From Paenibacillus protaetiae (GTDB taxonomy: Bacteria; Bacillota; Bacilli; Paenibacillales; Paenibacillaceae): a DNA stretch of 64,000 nt. Position numbers and translations under genes: made by a program. Below are positions 27,533 through 36,695 of this stretch, one piece after another. Every line of letters begins with the position of its first letter. The stretch's first letter is position 1. The notes beneath the pieces were generated by a model, which was not told the origin of the DNA, made no database searches, and was given only the letters and a program-made list of their open reading frames with translations. The DNA is taken from NCBI RefSeq assembly GCF_004135365.1, contig NZ_CP035492.1:2464001-2528000 (forward strand), read 5' to 3'.

Positions 27533-28181
27533 AGAAGCGATTCGCCGCGCGCTAAAGCTGTATTTTATTATGGGCAGCGTGAACTGCAGGAGTGCGGCTG
27601 CACCGGCTGAGGTGCTGAGGGAAGCTATTCGGGGCGGCATTACCCTGTTTCAGTACCGCGAAAAAGGAGCCGGGGCGCTGACGGGTGAAGCGATGCTGGC
27701 GCTTGGCGCCGAGCTTCGCGATATATGCCGCGCATCCGGCATTCCGTTTATCGTCAACGACGATATCGAGCTGGCCATTGCGCTGGATGCCGACGGCATC
27801 CATATCGGGCAGGACGATGCTCCTGCGGATGAAATCCGGCGGCGCGTCGGCGAAGGCCGGATCGTAGGCGTATCCGCCCATACGATAGAGGAAGCCCGCA
27901 AGGCGATTGCCGACGGCGCCGACTACTTGGGCATCGGGCCGATCTACCCGACATCGTCCAAGGACGATGCCAAGCCGGTGCAAGGCACCCGCCTGCTTGA
28001 GAAGTTAGCGGCTAACGGCATCCGTATCCCGCTGGTTGGCATCGGCGGCATTACAACAGCCAATGCGGGCGAAGTTATGCGCGGCGGCGCCGACGGCATC
28101 TCGATCATTTCAGCCATCGCTGCTGCCGGCTCTCCCGCCGAAGCAGCACACGAACTGCTTGCAGCCGTTCAGAGACCATAA
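27516..28181 (+). CDS. thiE: Thiamine phosphate synthase
   Basis: It joins HMP-PP and the thiazole phosphate to thiamine phosphate. The 221 residues include QYREKGAG, FIVNDDIELAIALDADGIHI, GVSAHT, GPIYPTSSKDD and GIGGITTANA. GTG start inside the end of thiD, so translation is coupled. Last gene of the operon before a terminator. Confidence 0.93.
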   Translation: MPTWNEEAIRRALKLYFIMGSVNCRSAAAPAEVLREAIRGGITLFQYREKGAGALTGEAMLALGAELRDICRASGIPFIVNDDIELAIALDADGIHIGQDDAPADEIRRRVGEGRIVGVSAHTIEEARKAIADGADYLGIGPIYPTSSKDDAKPVQGTRLLEKLAANGIRIPLVGIGGITTANAGEVMRGGADGISIISAIAAAGSPAEAAHELLAAVQRP

Positions 28182-28186
28182 CCAGA

Positions 28187-28227
28187 AGAAGCTATCGCCC
28201 GTTTACAGGCAATAGCTTCTTTTTTTA
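28187..28227 (+). terminator. Terminator of the thi operon
   Basis: GAAGCTAT-GCC pairs with GGC-ATAGCTTC, followed by a T-run. Confidence 0.9.
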
Positions 28228-28280
28228 GATTGTTTAAATACCACGGTGCAGCTCTGCGGATAAGAGCGTTATTGCTTACA

Positions 28281-28560
28281 TTACGCTAACGATTCCGCCA
28301 GCTCGTTCAAGCGGTCCCATGTTTCGGTAATGCCTTGCAGCATGCCCATATCCAGCACGGTTTTGAGCGCTTCCTCCGATGCGTGGGAAAATCAACGAGG
28401 CAAGCCGGGACTTCCCAGCCTTTTGGCCCCCACCAGCGATTCAGATGCTCCGCTCTTTGAACAAGCTGTACACAAGATTGCGGGGCGCATGAAATACACG
28501 CTCCAGCACCAGCACGCGTCCGTCCTCTACTTTGGACACCGTTTCATTCGTAAACATCAT
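28281..28560 (-). pseudogene. SRPBCC/AHSA1-type protein, decayed (internal deletion and frameshift)
   Basis: The N-terminus (FTNETVSKVEDGRVLVLERV, then FHAPRNLVYSLFKE) is normal for AHSA1-like proteins. Near 28453 a frame change is needed to reach HLNRWWGPKGWEVPACLVDF. The sequence then jumps, out of frame, to the family C-terminus ASEEALKTVLDMGMLQGITE, ending at TAA 28281. About 90 residues of the middle are missing. AGGAGGAATA precedes the ATG. A real pseudogene, paired with an equally damaged ArsR gene. Confidence 0.75.
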
Positions 28561-28571
28561 TATTCCTCCTT

Positions 28572-28752
28572 TTAGACAGGTTTCATATGTTCGCTTGTTG
28601 TTTTCCTTCTGCAGCTCCAGCAAGTAATTTTCCAGGTTGTCAAACCGTTTTTCCATCACATGCCTAAAGGGCTTCAGTCATACCGTCAGCGGGCCGTCGC
28701 GCAAAAGTTTCACCACCCGCATCCGGGGCGGCTCTGCCCATGCGCATAGTTT
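28572..28752 (-). pseudogene. ArsR-family regulator remnant
   Basis: Fragments of an ArsR-type repressor remain: an N-terminal piece (AEPPRMRVVKLLRDGPLTV) ending in a stop, and a C-terminal piece (KPFRHVMEKRFDNLENYLLE). The recognition helix is missing, no start is apparent, and the last codons need a frame change to reach a TAA at 28572. It lies directly upstream of the decayed SRPBCC gene, the usual ArsR-AHSA1 pairing. Confidence 0.65.
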
Positions 28753-28787
28753 CCTATAAATGACATTTTAACTTTAAAGATAATGTA

Positions 28788-29099
28788 TTACTCCTGACTC
28801 TGGCGTTCCTTCCACTTTTGCACGGCCTTACGGGAAGCCGCATATAATTTCACGGCTAATGCGTTTACTTCATTTTCAAAAGTGCCGTACATGAGCAGCA
28901 AAAAGCCTATAACAATAAAAAAGATAGAATAGCGGGTCGGGGCAGTTCCTCCCATGTCCCGTAAGGCGGTCCCGAGCTTTCCAGGAGGCGTTGACCAGCC
29001 TCCCAATTCAGCTGCATATTTAGCAGCGGGAATATGAATCGCTAAATAGAAAATAATCCCTACTAAAAATAAAAAACCGCCGACCAGCATTTTTTTCAA
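28788..29099 (-). CDS. Small membrane protein, function unknown
   Basis: About 103 residues with two hydrophobic segments (near the N-terminus LVGGFLFLVGIIFYLAIHI, and IFFIVIGFLLLMYG) and a basic C-terminus. TTG at 29099 has GAGGAG upstream; an ATG at 29135 is possible but lacks a good ribosome site. The family is not recognised. It stands alone. Confidence 0.6.
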   Translation of the reverse strand: MKKMLVGGFLFLVGIIFYLAIHIPAAKYAAELGGWSTPPGKLGTALRDMGGTAPTRYSIFFIVIGFLLLMYGTFENEVNALAVKLYAASRKAVQKWKERQSQE

Positions 29100-29177
29100 C
29101 CCGCTCGCTCCTCTTTTTCCGTTTTCCCTCTTCATACTAAACGGAATTTTTTACCAAATGTTGCGGGGGTTACAGCA

Positions 29178-29203
29178 GAAAAAAAAACAGCCCCGGCGGG
29201 CTG
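29178..29203 (-). terminator. Terminator of the deoxynucleoside kinase gene
   Basis: CAGCCC/GGGCTG hairpin at 29188-29203 followed by a run of nine T on the minus strand. Confidence 0.85.
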
Positions 29204-29250
29204 CTTTCTGCGGCATGATGCAGGCTCCTGCTTCATGCTCCAACTCTGTT

Positions 29251-29934
29251 CTACACTAAACGCCCGCCTGCTGCGGCGGCTTCCGCTTTGGCCAGGCGCG
29301 ATGCCTGCACGACCCGGCTGATTTGCGCGATAATACCGTCCAGCGATGCCGGATCATGAACATCGTATTCGTCGATGTTCAGCTTCAGGACGGGACAAGC
29401 GTTAAACTCCCCGATCCATGCCGCGTAACGCTGGTGCATCCGTTCCCAATAAGTGCGTTCGGTCTGGATTTCCATCTCGCGCCCCCGTTCTTCGATCCGG
29501 TTCAGAATGGACGGCAGGCTGCCCTCCAAATAAATAAGCACATCCGGATGCGGAAAATACGGCGTCATCACCATCGCTTCAAACAAGCCGGTGTAAGTCG
29601 CATAATCGGTTGCGGTCATCGTGCCTTGATCCGCGTGCATTTTCGCAAAGATGCCGGTATCCTCGTAAATGGAACGATCCTGCACGAAACCTCCGCCCGC
29701 TTCATAGATCGCCTTCTGTTCCTTGAACCGTTCGGCCAAAAAATAAATTTGCAAGTGGAAGCTCCACCGTTCAAAATCGTGGTAAAACTTCTCCAAATAC
29801 GGATTATGGTCGACCTGCTCCAGCGAGGTCCGAAAGCCAAGGCGTTTCGCCAGCGCGGCCGTCAGCGTCGATTTGCCGACACCAACCGTTCCGGCTACGG
29901 TGATCAATGCGTTAGAAGGAATAGAATGCTCCAT
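29251..29934 (-). CDS. Deoxynucleoside kinase (dGK/dCK family)
   Basis: It phosphorylates deoxynucleosides in nucleotide salvage. The P-loop GTVGVGKST is at residues 14-22. The ERS-type active-site motif appears as QDRSIYEDTGIFA and the lid region has RGREMEIQTERTYW. 227 residues, a normal length for Firmicute deoxyadenosine/deoxyguanosine kinases. A C-terminal run of Ala/Gly is unusual but harmless. Which base is preferred cannot be told. Confidence 0.87.
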   Translation of the reverse strand: MEHSIPSNALITVAGTVGVGKSTLTAALAKRLGFRTSLEQVDHNPYLEKFYHDFERWSFHLQIYFLAERFKEQKAIYEAGGGFVQDRSIYEDTGIFAKMHADQGTMTATDYATYTGLFEAMVMTPYFPHPDVLIYLEGSLPSILNRIEERGREMEIQTERTYWERMHQRYAAWIGEFNACPVLKLNIDEYDVHDPASLDGIIAQISRVVQASRLAKAEAAAAGGRLV

Positions 29935-30055
29935 ATACGATAGCTCCTTTGCGATAACAACGTTCCGTTACAAAAACGACCTTCCTATTGTACCATATGG
30001 AAAGCCGGGAGCAATGGATGATTATACCGCGCCGCGCCTTTTCCCCGGCTGCCGG

Positions 30056-31003
30056 CTACTCCGTTTTTTGCTGCTCCAGCCACATCGTACGCTCGTTTTT
30101 CATCAGCTGAAGCTTTGCCTGTGCCGCTTGGTGCTGCCCTTCGATTTTTTGGACGGTCATCCGGACCTCATGCGCCGCATCAAGCGCCTGCTGCTGGGCT
30201 TCCTTCACTCGTTTCTGCACTCTCATATCCGAAAAGAAATCGTCAAACCAAATGTCGCCAATCTTCATCCAGCTTCCGATATTCACTTCAATGTCGATCG
30301 TTTGTTTGACATCTGCCAGCTCATCTTTAAACGTCTGCATCAAGGATTTGGCCGTTTCAATGGAACGTTTCGCATCATCGATATAGTTGTGCTTGTTGAT
30401 CGAGCTTATCATACCGCCGCCGCCCCAAGTATCCCAGTTGCCCCATTTGATCGCGCTCTCGAAGCTTTCAATAGCCGGCTCCAGCGAAGCCAATACCCGT
30501 TTCCCGGCTGTCAGCGCTTCGCTTAGCTCGCGGACATGTGCCGTCTGCTCTGCGATTTGGCTTTCCATCTTCTCCAGTTCAGCAGATGCTTCCGGTTGCG
30601 CTCTTAGCAGCTGCTCTTTTTCCGCCAAAAGCCGGCTATAGTCCTGTTCCGCATACTGGATAGCATTAATCTGATCCACTGCCTGTGCAATTGCTTCCTT
30701 CAGACGTGCGCATTCGTCCTGGACCTCCTGCAGCTTCAGCCCCGCCGCTAACGCTTGCTGGCGCTCCAGCTCCAGCTGCTCCTCTTTGCTGCGAAGCAGC
30801 GTGTGCCACACATTGGACCACGATAACCGGTTCAGCTTATCGACATCGGCCTGCTCCGCGTCCAGCTGCACCTCCAGCCCCGGAATAAGCCGCTCCTGCT
30901 CCCTCAGCCTTTGCCGCAGCTGCTCATATCTGCGCTCTGCCCGTTCCAGCTCATGCTTCTTCTCTTTTGCTTCCAGCAGCCGTTCAAACAATCTCTCCGT
31001 CAT
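30056..31003 (-). CDS. Coiled-coil protein, function unknown
   Basis: This 315-residue protein is dominated by long heptad-like coiled coils (residues about 1-180 and the C-terminal third), rich in Glu, Gln, Arg and Lys. A less charged middle holds IKWGNWDTWGGGGMISSINK, which may be a turn or loop between two helical hairpins. No signal peptide or membrane segment. ATG at 31003 with GGGGAG upstream. Such proteins can be structural or assist membrane processes; no function can be given. Confidence 0.7.
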   Translation of the reverse strand: MTERLFERLLEAKEKKHELERAERRYEQLRQRLREQERLIPGLEVQLDAEQADVDKLNRLSWSNVWHTLLRSKEEQLELERQQALAAGLKLQEVQDECARLKEAIAQAVDQINAIQYAEQDYSRLLAEKEQLLRAQPEASAELEKMESQIAEQTAHVRELSEALTAGKRVLASLEPAIESFESAIKWGNWDTWGGGGMISSINKHNYIDDAKRSIETAKSLMQTFKDELADVKQTIDIEVNIGSWMKIGDIWFDDFFSDMRVQKRVKEAQQQALDAAHEVRMTVQKIEGQHQAAQAKLQLMKNERTMWLEQQKTE

Positions 31004-31219
31004 GCGCCAACCAGCTCCCCGCTTAAAATGATTTTCCATTTATACGCCAAATGTTTAAAGATGTTTCGTCCTATGCGTTTATGGCTTTATGGAAATGACC
31101 TGGTCTATGAAAATAACTTATTGGATTAAACTATATACTTCATTTTATTTATATATTATACCAATAGAATTTCCTGTGTTATCCTGTCATCATCACACTG
31201 ATGGGGGTGAAACTTGGAT

Positions 31220-31780
31220 ATGTCTATCTATGATTTTCGCGTGAACAGGATAAACGGCACACCGATTGATTTGTCCGTTTATCAGGGGAACGTTCTGCTC
31301 ATCGTCAATACGGCCAGCCGGTGCAGTTATTCCCGCCAATTTGTCGGCCTTCAACAGCTTTACGAACGTTATCCAGGGCTCGAAATCCTTGCGTTTCCAT
31401 GCAACCAATTTAACGACAAAGAGCCGGGAACTAGCTCCGGCATCCACAGCTATTGTGAAAGCAGCTTTGGGATAACATTTCCGTTGTTTGAGAAAATCGA
31501 GGTCAGGGGCCAAAACGCACATCCGCTGTTTAATTATTTGACTGAAAAGGCTCCCTTTCAAGGATTTAATGTTCAAACTCCCGACGGTGAAAAAATGCAA
31601 AAGTTTTTACAGGAAAAATACCCGGAGCTGTTAGCCGGTCATGGAGTGAAATGGAATTTCACCAAGTTTTTAATCGATCGAAACGGCGAGCTGTATGGAC
31701 GATATGAAACGACGACGGAACCATGGGAAATAGAATCCGCCACTCAAAATTTGCTTTCCGCCCAGGTAGACCGGGTGTAA
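31220..31780 (+). CDS. Glutathione peroxidase-family thiol peroxidase
   Basis: It reduces peroxides; in Firmicutes this family usually uses thioredoxin. 186 residues. The catalytic Cys is Cys35 in NTASRCSYSRQF (unusual RCSYS where KCGFT is common). Gln63 in FPCNQF and Trp145 in KWNFTKF complete the active site. ATG at 31220 follows GGGGTG. Its end overlaps the end of the convergent GNAT gene by 37 bp. Confidence 0.87.
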   Translation: MSIYDFRVNRINGTPIDLSVYQGNVLLIVNTASRCSYSRQFVGLQQLYERYPGLEILAFPCNQFNDKEPGTSSGIHSYCESSFGITFPLFEKIEVRGQNAHPLFNYLTEKAPFQGFNVQTPDGEKMQKFLQEKYPELLAGHGVKWNFTKFLIDRNGELYGRYETTTEPWEIESATQNLLSAQVDRV

Positions 31781-32561
31781 CCGATTCGCATGCCTGCCCG
31801 CTCCATATTGTTTTGGCTCGTTGAGCCATAGGCGCATTGGCCGACCACTAGCCCGCAGTTCTCCAGCGCTGCCTCAAATATCCGCCTGCGCAAAAAGGCC
31901 GATTGCAGCCCTTGCCTTCTAAATGCCGGAAGTGTAGCGGCAAACGTTAACGACGTGATACCGTTATTCGCATACATTACAGCTGCACCGGCTGGCGTTC
32001 CATCCACGAACCCAAGAAATATCCGCCAGCCCGGGCGGTTATACAACACTTCATTGTTGGCGGCAACATACGGAGCGCCGCTTTCCGGCAATCCGGTCCC
32101 CAAGCAGTGCAGCTTTCCATATAGCGCAAACTCATCCTCCTGAATTTCGCGTATAGTGAGGTTTGGCGGGTACTGGGGGCGGCTGCAGCCGGAAGCCCGT
32201 ACATCGTAGTATGAAATCCTTGCTGATGAAATCCTTTGCTTGCCAAAACCTGCAGCAGCTTGGGGCTTGCTTTGGAAGGAATGATCTCGAATTGGCAAGA
32301 CCTGTCCCGCTCGCGGTAAAATTGAATCATATCGTCCACGTGCTCCACATCGTCAGCCGTCAGCCCTTTTACCGTATTGAATGTCCCCCAAGGCATTGTC
32401 CGGACATAAAAAGCTGTAGCTCCGCCAAACTGCATAATCTCCGCACCTTCCGGGTTGCCTTCCCGTTCTCGGATGGCGTTCACTCTGGAAACCATATATT
32501 CCGTCTCGGATTGCTCGAGGCGTTCCGCCAGCTCGGCTGTTACAACAGGAAATTGCTCCAC
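31744..32561 (-). pseudogene. GNAT-family acetyltransferase, interrupted by a frameshift
   Basis: The N-terminal part (from MEQFPVVTAELAERL, at 32561) and the C-terminal GNAT core (NLTIREIQEDEFALYGKLHC, then TLPAFRRQGLQSAFLRRRIF) are in different frames. One extra C in the CCCCC run near 32179 would join them as PPQYPPNLTIRE. The acetyl-CoA loop RRQGLQ is intact. About 272 residues if joined. Substrate unknown. Sequence error is likely. Confidence 0.75.
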
Positions 32562-32709
32562 GTTAATCCCCCTTGTCTTTTATAGAGAAATGCGATTTAC
32601 AAATTCTCTCAAATCAACTATTGTAAATTTAACAGATCTCGCCGAGCCTCTGCTTTGAAAAAAGCAAGCGTAATACGGGCGAGCCATTTTTTATTTGGAG
32701 AGTACTTTG

Positions 32710-33125
32710 ATGAGTAATGATTCTATCTATCCTCAAGTTAAACCTCCTCTTCCATATGAAGAACAACTCCAGCTCCTTAAATCACGTGGATTAATCGTTA
32801 ATGATGAAATAGCTGCTTTAAACATCCTTAAGCGAATAAGTTATTACAGATTAACTGCATATACACTTACATTTAAACAACAAGACATATTTACTTCTGG
32901 GACAACCTTTGAAACCATTTATCGACATTATGAATTTGATAGTAAACTTAGAAATATTGTGATGGAAATTATAGAACATGTCGATAAATTCAGACCAGCT
33001 GATCGAAACTTCGAACTGCAGAATCGCACTCTGTTCGCAATCATATTTAATATGAAGTATTTAATCCTATTCGTTTATTGGGATTTACTGAAGATTGGTA
33101 CTCATTGTTAAGCACAAATAATTAG
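32710..33125 (+). pseudogene. Abi-like (AbiD/AbiF, Abi_2) abortive-infection gene remnant
   Basis: The N-terminus (VKPPLPYEEQLQLLKSRGLI, then NILKRISYYRLTAYTL) is typical of AbiD/AbiF phage-defence proteins. After IEHVDKF the family's middle part is missing. The C-terminus (ADRNFELQNRTLFAIIF, then FNPIRLLGFTEDWYSLL in another frame) ends at TAG 33125. So there is an internal deletion, probably including the conserved RX4-6H region, and a frameshift near 33060. The gene is clearly AT-rich compared with its neighbours, which suggests horizontal origin. GGAG precedes ATG 32710. Confidence 0.75.
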
Positions 33126-33153
33126 ATACCTCTTCCATTAAACTTCAACAACA

Positions 33154-33220
33154 CAAAAATCCCCTCCCTAAAATTCTAGGCGTTGTAACGCCTGTGATCC
33201 AGAGAGGGGATTTTCATTTT
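33154..33220. terminator. Terminator between the Abi remnant and htpG
   Basis: AAAATCCCCTC and GAGGGGATTTT form the outer stem, with an inner hairpin AGGCGTT/AACGCCT. T-rich flanks on both sides. Confidence 0.85.
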
Positions 33221-33245
33221 CATTTATACCTGTGAAGCTATGCGG

Positions 33246-35126
33246 TTAAGCCATTATTTTGCAAATGTCGTTCGTGAACGCAACCGGGTCCTGGATAGGC
33301 AGCCCTTCGATCAGCAGCGCCTGATTGTACAGCAGGTTGGTGAACAGCGCCAGCTTCTCTTCGTCTTGCCCAAACGCTTTTTTGAGCGATTGGAACACTT
33401 CGTGGTTGACGTTGATTTCAAGCACCTTGTCGGCTTTTACTTCCTGGCCGTTAGGCATCGCGTTCAAAATTTTCTCCATCTCGATTGTGAGCTCGCCTTC
33501 CGAGGACAAGCAGACCGGATGGGATTTCAGGCGCTTCGACGCCTTAACGCTTTTCACTTTGCCGTCCAGCAGCTGCTGCATCCGCTCGAACAGCTCTTTG
33601 CTGTCCTGCTGCTCGTCAGCCGCTTGATCTTCCGCATCGCTTTCGATGCCGAGATCGCCGCTGGATACCGACTTGAATTCCTTCTCCTTGTATTTCGCGA
33701 TGATTTTAATCGCAAATTCGTCGATGTCTTCGGTCAGGTACAGGATTTCGTAGCCTTTATCCGACACAAGCTCGGTTTGCGGCAGACGGTCGATCCGTTC
33801 GATCGAAGAACCGGTTGCGTAATAGATAAACTTCTGGTCTTCCGGCATGCGGGAAACGTATTCGTTTAACGATACAAGCTTGCGCTCCTTGGACGAGTAG
33901 AACAGCAGCAGATCCTGCAAGTCGTCTTTGTTCACGCCGTAATCGTTATAAACGCCAAATTTCAGCTGGCGGCCAAACGCGCTGTAAAACTTCTCGTAGC
34001 TGTCGCGCTCATCCTTCAGCATGCTTTGCAGTTGGCTTTTAATTTTGTTTTTAATGTTTTTGGCAATCAGCTTCAGCTGGCGGTCATGCTGCAGCAGCTC
34101 ACGGGAAATGTTCAGGGAAAGATCCTCCGAATCCACCATCCCTTTCACAAAGCTGAAGTAGTCCGGCAGCAAGTCGCCGCATTTGTCCATAATGAGGACG
34201 CCGTTCGAGTACAGCTCCAAGCCTTTCTCGAACTCTTTTGTGTAATAGTCAAAAGGCGTGTTCTCCGGAATAAACAGGATCGCATTGTAGACGACCGCAC
34301 CGTCCGCGCTAATATGAATATGCTTCAGCGGCTTGTCGAAGCCGTAACGCTTCTCGAAGTAGAAGTTCTCGTAATCTTCGTCCTTCAGCTCGCTTTTGTT
34401 TTTGCGCCAGATCGGCACCATGCTGTTAACGGTTTGTTCTTCCGTATACGACTCAAATTCGCCTTCCGCATCCGCTTTCGGACGTTGCCCGGAAATCTCC
34501 ATCTTGATCGGGTAACGGATAAAATCCGAATACTTCTTCACGATGGCGCGAAGGCGGTACGTTTCCAGGTACTCGTCGTACGAATCCTCTTCGGTGTTGG
34601 CCTTGATATGCAAAATAATATCCGTGCCGGCCGTTTCTTTGGACGCCGGTTCAATCGTGTAGCCTTCCGCGCCTTCGGAATGCCAGCGGTACGCTTCATT
34701 TGCGCCCCATGCCTTCGAAATTACAGTCACTTCGTCCGCCACCATAAACGCGGAGTAGAAGCCAACGCCAAACTGGCCGATAATGTTGTGGCCGTCCTTT
34801 TGCTCGGTTTCCTTTTTAAAAGCAAGCGAGCCGCTTTTCGCGATGACGCCCAGGTTGTTTTCCAGCTCTTCCGGGGTCATGCCGATGCCGGTATCGGAGA
34901 TCGTAAGTGTCCGCTTGTCCTTATCGGCTGTAATTTTAATGAAATAGTCTTCTTTGTTAAACGTCAGACCCTCTTCGGTCAACGCCTTGTAGTACATTTT
35001 ATCAATCGCGTCGCTTGCGTTAGAGATGAGCTCCCGGAGGAAAATTTCCCGCTGCGTATAAATCGAGTTAATCATCATTTCCAGCAAACGTTTCGATTCG
35101 GCTTTAAACTGCTGCATAACGGCCAT
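33246..35126 (-). CDS. htpG: Molecular chaperone HtpG (Hsp90)
   Basis: This is an ATP-dependent Hsp90 chaperone of the cytoplasm. 626 residues, the usual length. The GHKL ATPase region has [32 protein letters not shown] and [15 protein letters not shown]; the middle domain has [19 protein letters not shown] at 35126 with AAAGGAG upstream. It has its own promoter with a CIRCE operator between promoter and start. Confidence 0.96.
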   Translation of the reverse strand: MAVMQQFKAESKRLLEMMINSIYTQREIFLRELISNASDAIDKMYYKALTEEGLTFNKEDYFIKITADKDKRTLTISDTGIGMTPEELENNLGVIAKSGSLAFKKETEQKDGHNIIGQFGVGFYSAFMVADEVTVISKAWGANEAYRWHSEGAEGYTIEPASKETAGTDIILHIKANTEEDSYDEYLETYRLRAIVKKYSDFIRYPIKMEISGQRPKADAEGEFESYTEEQTVNSMVPIWRKNKSELKDEDYENFYFEKRYGFDKPLKHIHISADGAVVYNAILFIPENTPFDYYTKEFEKGLELYSNGVLIMDKCGDLLPDYFSFVKGMVDSEDLSLNISRELLQHDRQLKLIAKNIKNKIKSQLQSMLKDERDSYEKFYSAFGRQLKFGVYNDYGVNKDDLQDLLLFYSSKERKLVSLNEYVSRMPEDQKFIYYATGSSIERIDRLPQTELVSDKGYEILYLTEDIDEFAIKIIAKYKEKEFKSVSSGDLGIESDAEDQAADEQQDSKELFERMQQLLDGKVKSVKASKRLKSHPVCLSSEGELTIEMEKILNAMPNGQEVKADKVLEINVNHEVFQSLKKAFGQDEEKLALFTNLLYNQALLIEGLPIQDPVAFTNDICKIMA

Positions 35127-35161
35127 TGAAATGAAGCACTCCTTTCGAATGATCAAATTCG

Positions 35162-35188
35162 TTAGCACTCTCATTCACTGAGTGCTAA
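35162..35188. promoter_or_regulatory. CIRCE element (HrcA operator)
   Basis: Perfect consensus: TTAGCACTC, nine bases, GAGTGCTAA. It lies 36 bp before the htpG start, right after the promoter, so HrcA binding should repress htpG until heat shock. Confidence 0.97.
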
Positions 35189-35200
35189 ACATCTACCTCT

Positions 35201-35230
35201 TATATACCATATCCTAAATTTTGCTGTCAA
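35201..35230 (-). promoter_or_regulatory. SigA-type promoter of htpG
   Basis: On the minus strand TTGACA (35225-35230), 18-bp spacer, TATATA (35201-35206), immediately upstream of CIRCE. Confidence 0.8.
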
Positions 35231-35305
35231 CAACCCGAATGCTTACAGCAGGGCAGCCGGACCGGGCGCAGGCTATGCGGATAACAAGACCAAGCCTGCC
35301 GTTCC

Positions 35306-35350
35306 GCAAAAAAGAAGCTTGCAAGGCTTATGCGGCCTAGCAAGCTTCTT
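35306..35350 (-). terminator. Terminator of the polysaccharide deacetylase gene
   Basis: AAGAAGCTTGC (35312-35322) pairs with GCAAGCTTCTT (35340-35350); a T-run follows on the minus strand. Confidence 0.8.
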
Positions 35351-35413
35351 GTTTCATATGTCACCGAACCTGCACATGCATGGTACTGGAAGCAGCCTGT
35401 CGCAAGGAGCCCG

Positions 35414-36196
35414 TTACGCCTCCGGCGTATGAGCTTTCATCTCATCCAAGCTTTTAAACACATATCCTTGCGCTCTTGCATCATCAATAATGCGCCCCAG
35501 CGCCTCCGCATTGTCCTTCGACACCGAATGCAGCAAAATAACCGCACCCGGATGAAGCTGGGACATGACGCTCCGGTAAGCAAAATCCGCCCCTCTCTGC
35601 ATGGCGGTATCCCAGTCCTTGTACGCAATCGACCAGAACACGTTCGTATAGCCCATTTCCTTGCTGACGGCCAGCGACCGTTCATTAAAAATGCCGCGCG
35701 GCGTACGCAAGTAGGTCATCGTCTGCTGGCCGGTCACAGCGGTAACGCCATTTTTCACTTTATCCAGCTCGGCCCGGATCTGCTCGCGCGGAATTTGGCT
35801 CATATCCGGATGGCTCCACGAATGGTTGCCGATCAGATGCCCTTCCTTGACCATCCGGTTCAGCAGCTCCGGCTCGGTTTTAATGTAATGGCCGGTTACA
35901 AAAAAAATCGCCGACACCTGCTTTGCCTTCAGCACGTCCAAAATTTTGGCCGTATAGCCGTTTTCATAACCGTTGTCGAACGTCAAATACAGCTCCTTCG
36001 AGCTTACATCCCCTGTAAACACAGCGCCGTATTTGGCGAGCAGCTCTTTGAACCCTTCTTCATCAATAGAAGGAAGCTGGCCTTTTACGCTTTTTTTAAA
36101 CCCAAAATGAAAAGCGCCGTCCGCATAAACCGCCGGCATTTGGCCAATCATCACAAGCATGGACAGCAAAGCAACGGCGACTCGCAGCCGCTTCAT
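35414..36196 (-). CDS. Polysaccharide deacetylase, PdaA-like
   Basis: This secreted or membrane-anchored NodB-type deacetylase is probably active on peptidoglycan N-acetylmuramic acid, as PdaA is in spore cortex delta-lactam formation. An N-terminal signal segment (RLRVAVALLSMLVMIG) is followed by TFDNGYENGYT, HSWSHPDM, LRTPRGIF and HPGAVILLHSVS, all typical of PdaA. 260 residues. ATG at 36196 has AAAGGGG upstream. Specificity for muramic delta-lactam is inferred from motif similarity. Confidence 0.85.
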   Translation of the reverse strand: MKRLRVAVALLSMLVMIGQMPAVYADGAFHFGFKKSVKGQLPSIDEEGFKELLAKYGAVFTGDVSSKELYLTFDNGYENGYTAKILDVLKAKQVSAIFFVTGHYIKTEPELLNRMVKEGHLIGNHSWSHPDMSQIPREQIRAELDKVKNGVTAVTGQQTMTYLRTPRGIFNERSLAVSKEMGYTNVFWSIAYKDWDTAMQRGADFAYRSVMSQLHPGAVILLHSVSKDNAEALGRIIDDARAQGYVFKSLDEMKAHTPEA

Positions 36197-36370
36197 CGTC
36201 TCCACCCCTTTTTTTGCCGCGCCTATTCAGGCGACTGCTCTTTCTTTTGCCATAACCTTCATCTGTTTATTATCCTCAGAAGCAAAGGAAATATGTAGCG
36301 ACGGCAAAAAAGTTACCTTTCACGCGCATCGTGGGTTATTATGGAAATATGGGCAAAAGGAGGAGATCCG

Positions 36371-36694
36371 ATGAGCGATAACGGACACAATAATGATACA
36401 GGATTTAACCAAGGGCAAGGGGAGCAGCAGCATTTAACAGCTGAAGGCTCCTTGTCCGAACCGTCTGAACTTGAAAAAAAGACGGCCCTGCATACGGAAA
36501 CCGCTGCGAGCCGTTCGGAAGTGCCTGTTTTTAACGATGCCACTGACCATTACCGGAACATTATGGGCGCCCCAAGCCAAAAAGCGAATCTGAATCAGAT
36601 GCCAAAGCCGCTTCGCTGGTTTGGCTATTTCTTTTATACGGTCATTGCCCTGATGGTTGTTTCTTTTGTTATATCCTATCTGATGAACCGCTAA
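36371..36694 (+). CDS. Small C-terminally anchored membrane protein, unknown
   Basis: This 107-residue protein has a hydrophilic, Gln/Glu/Ser-rich N-terminal three quarters and a single C-terminal membrane segment (YFFYTVIALMVVSFVISYLM) followed by NR. ATG at 36371 is well placed after AAAGGAGGAG. I do not recognise the family; it could be a tail-anchored protein with its N-terminus in the cytoplasm. It is convergent with a lipoprotein gene; the two ends are one base apart. Confidence 0.7.
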   Translation: MSDNGHNNDTGFNQGQGEQQHLTAEGSLSEPSELEKKTALHTETAASRSEVPVFNDATDHYRNIMGAPSQKANLNQMPKPLRWFGYFFYTVIALMVVSFVISYLMNR

Positions 36695-36695
36695 A

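Noticed and set aside
32710-33125. A complete small phage-defence gene
   Set aside because: The family's middle part is absent and the C-terminus is out of frame, so it is more likely a remnant.
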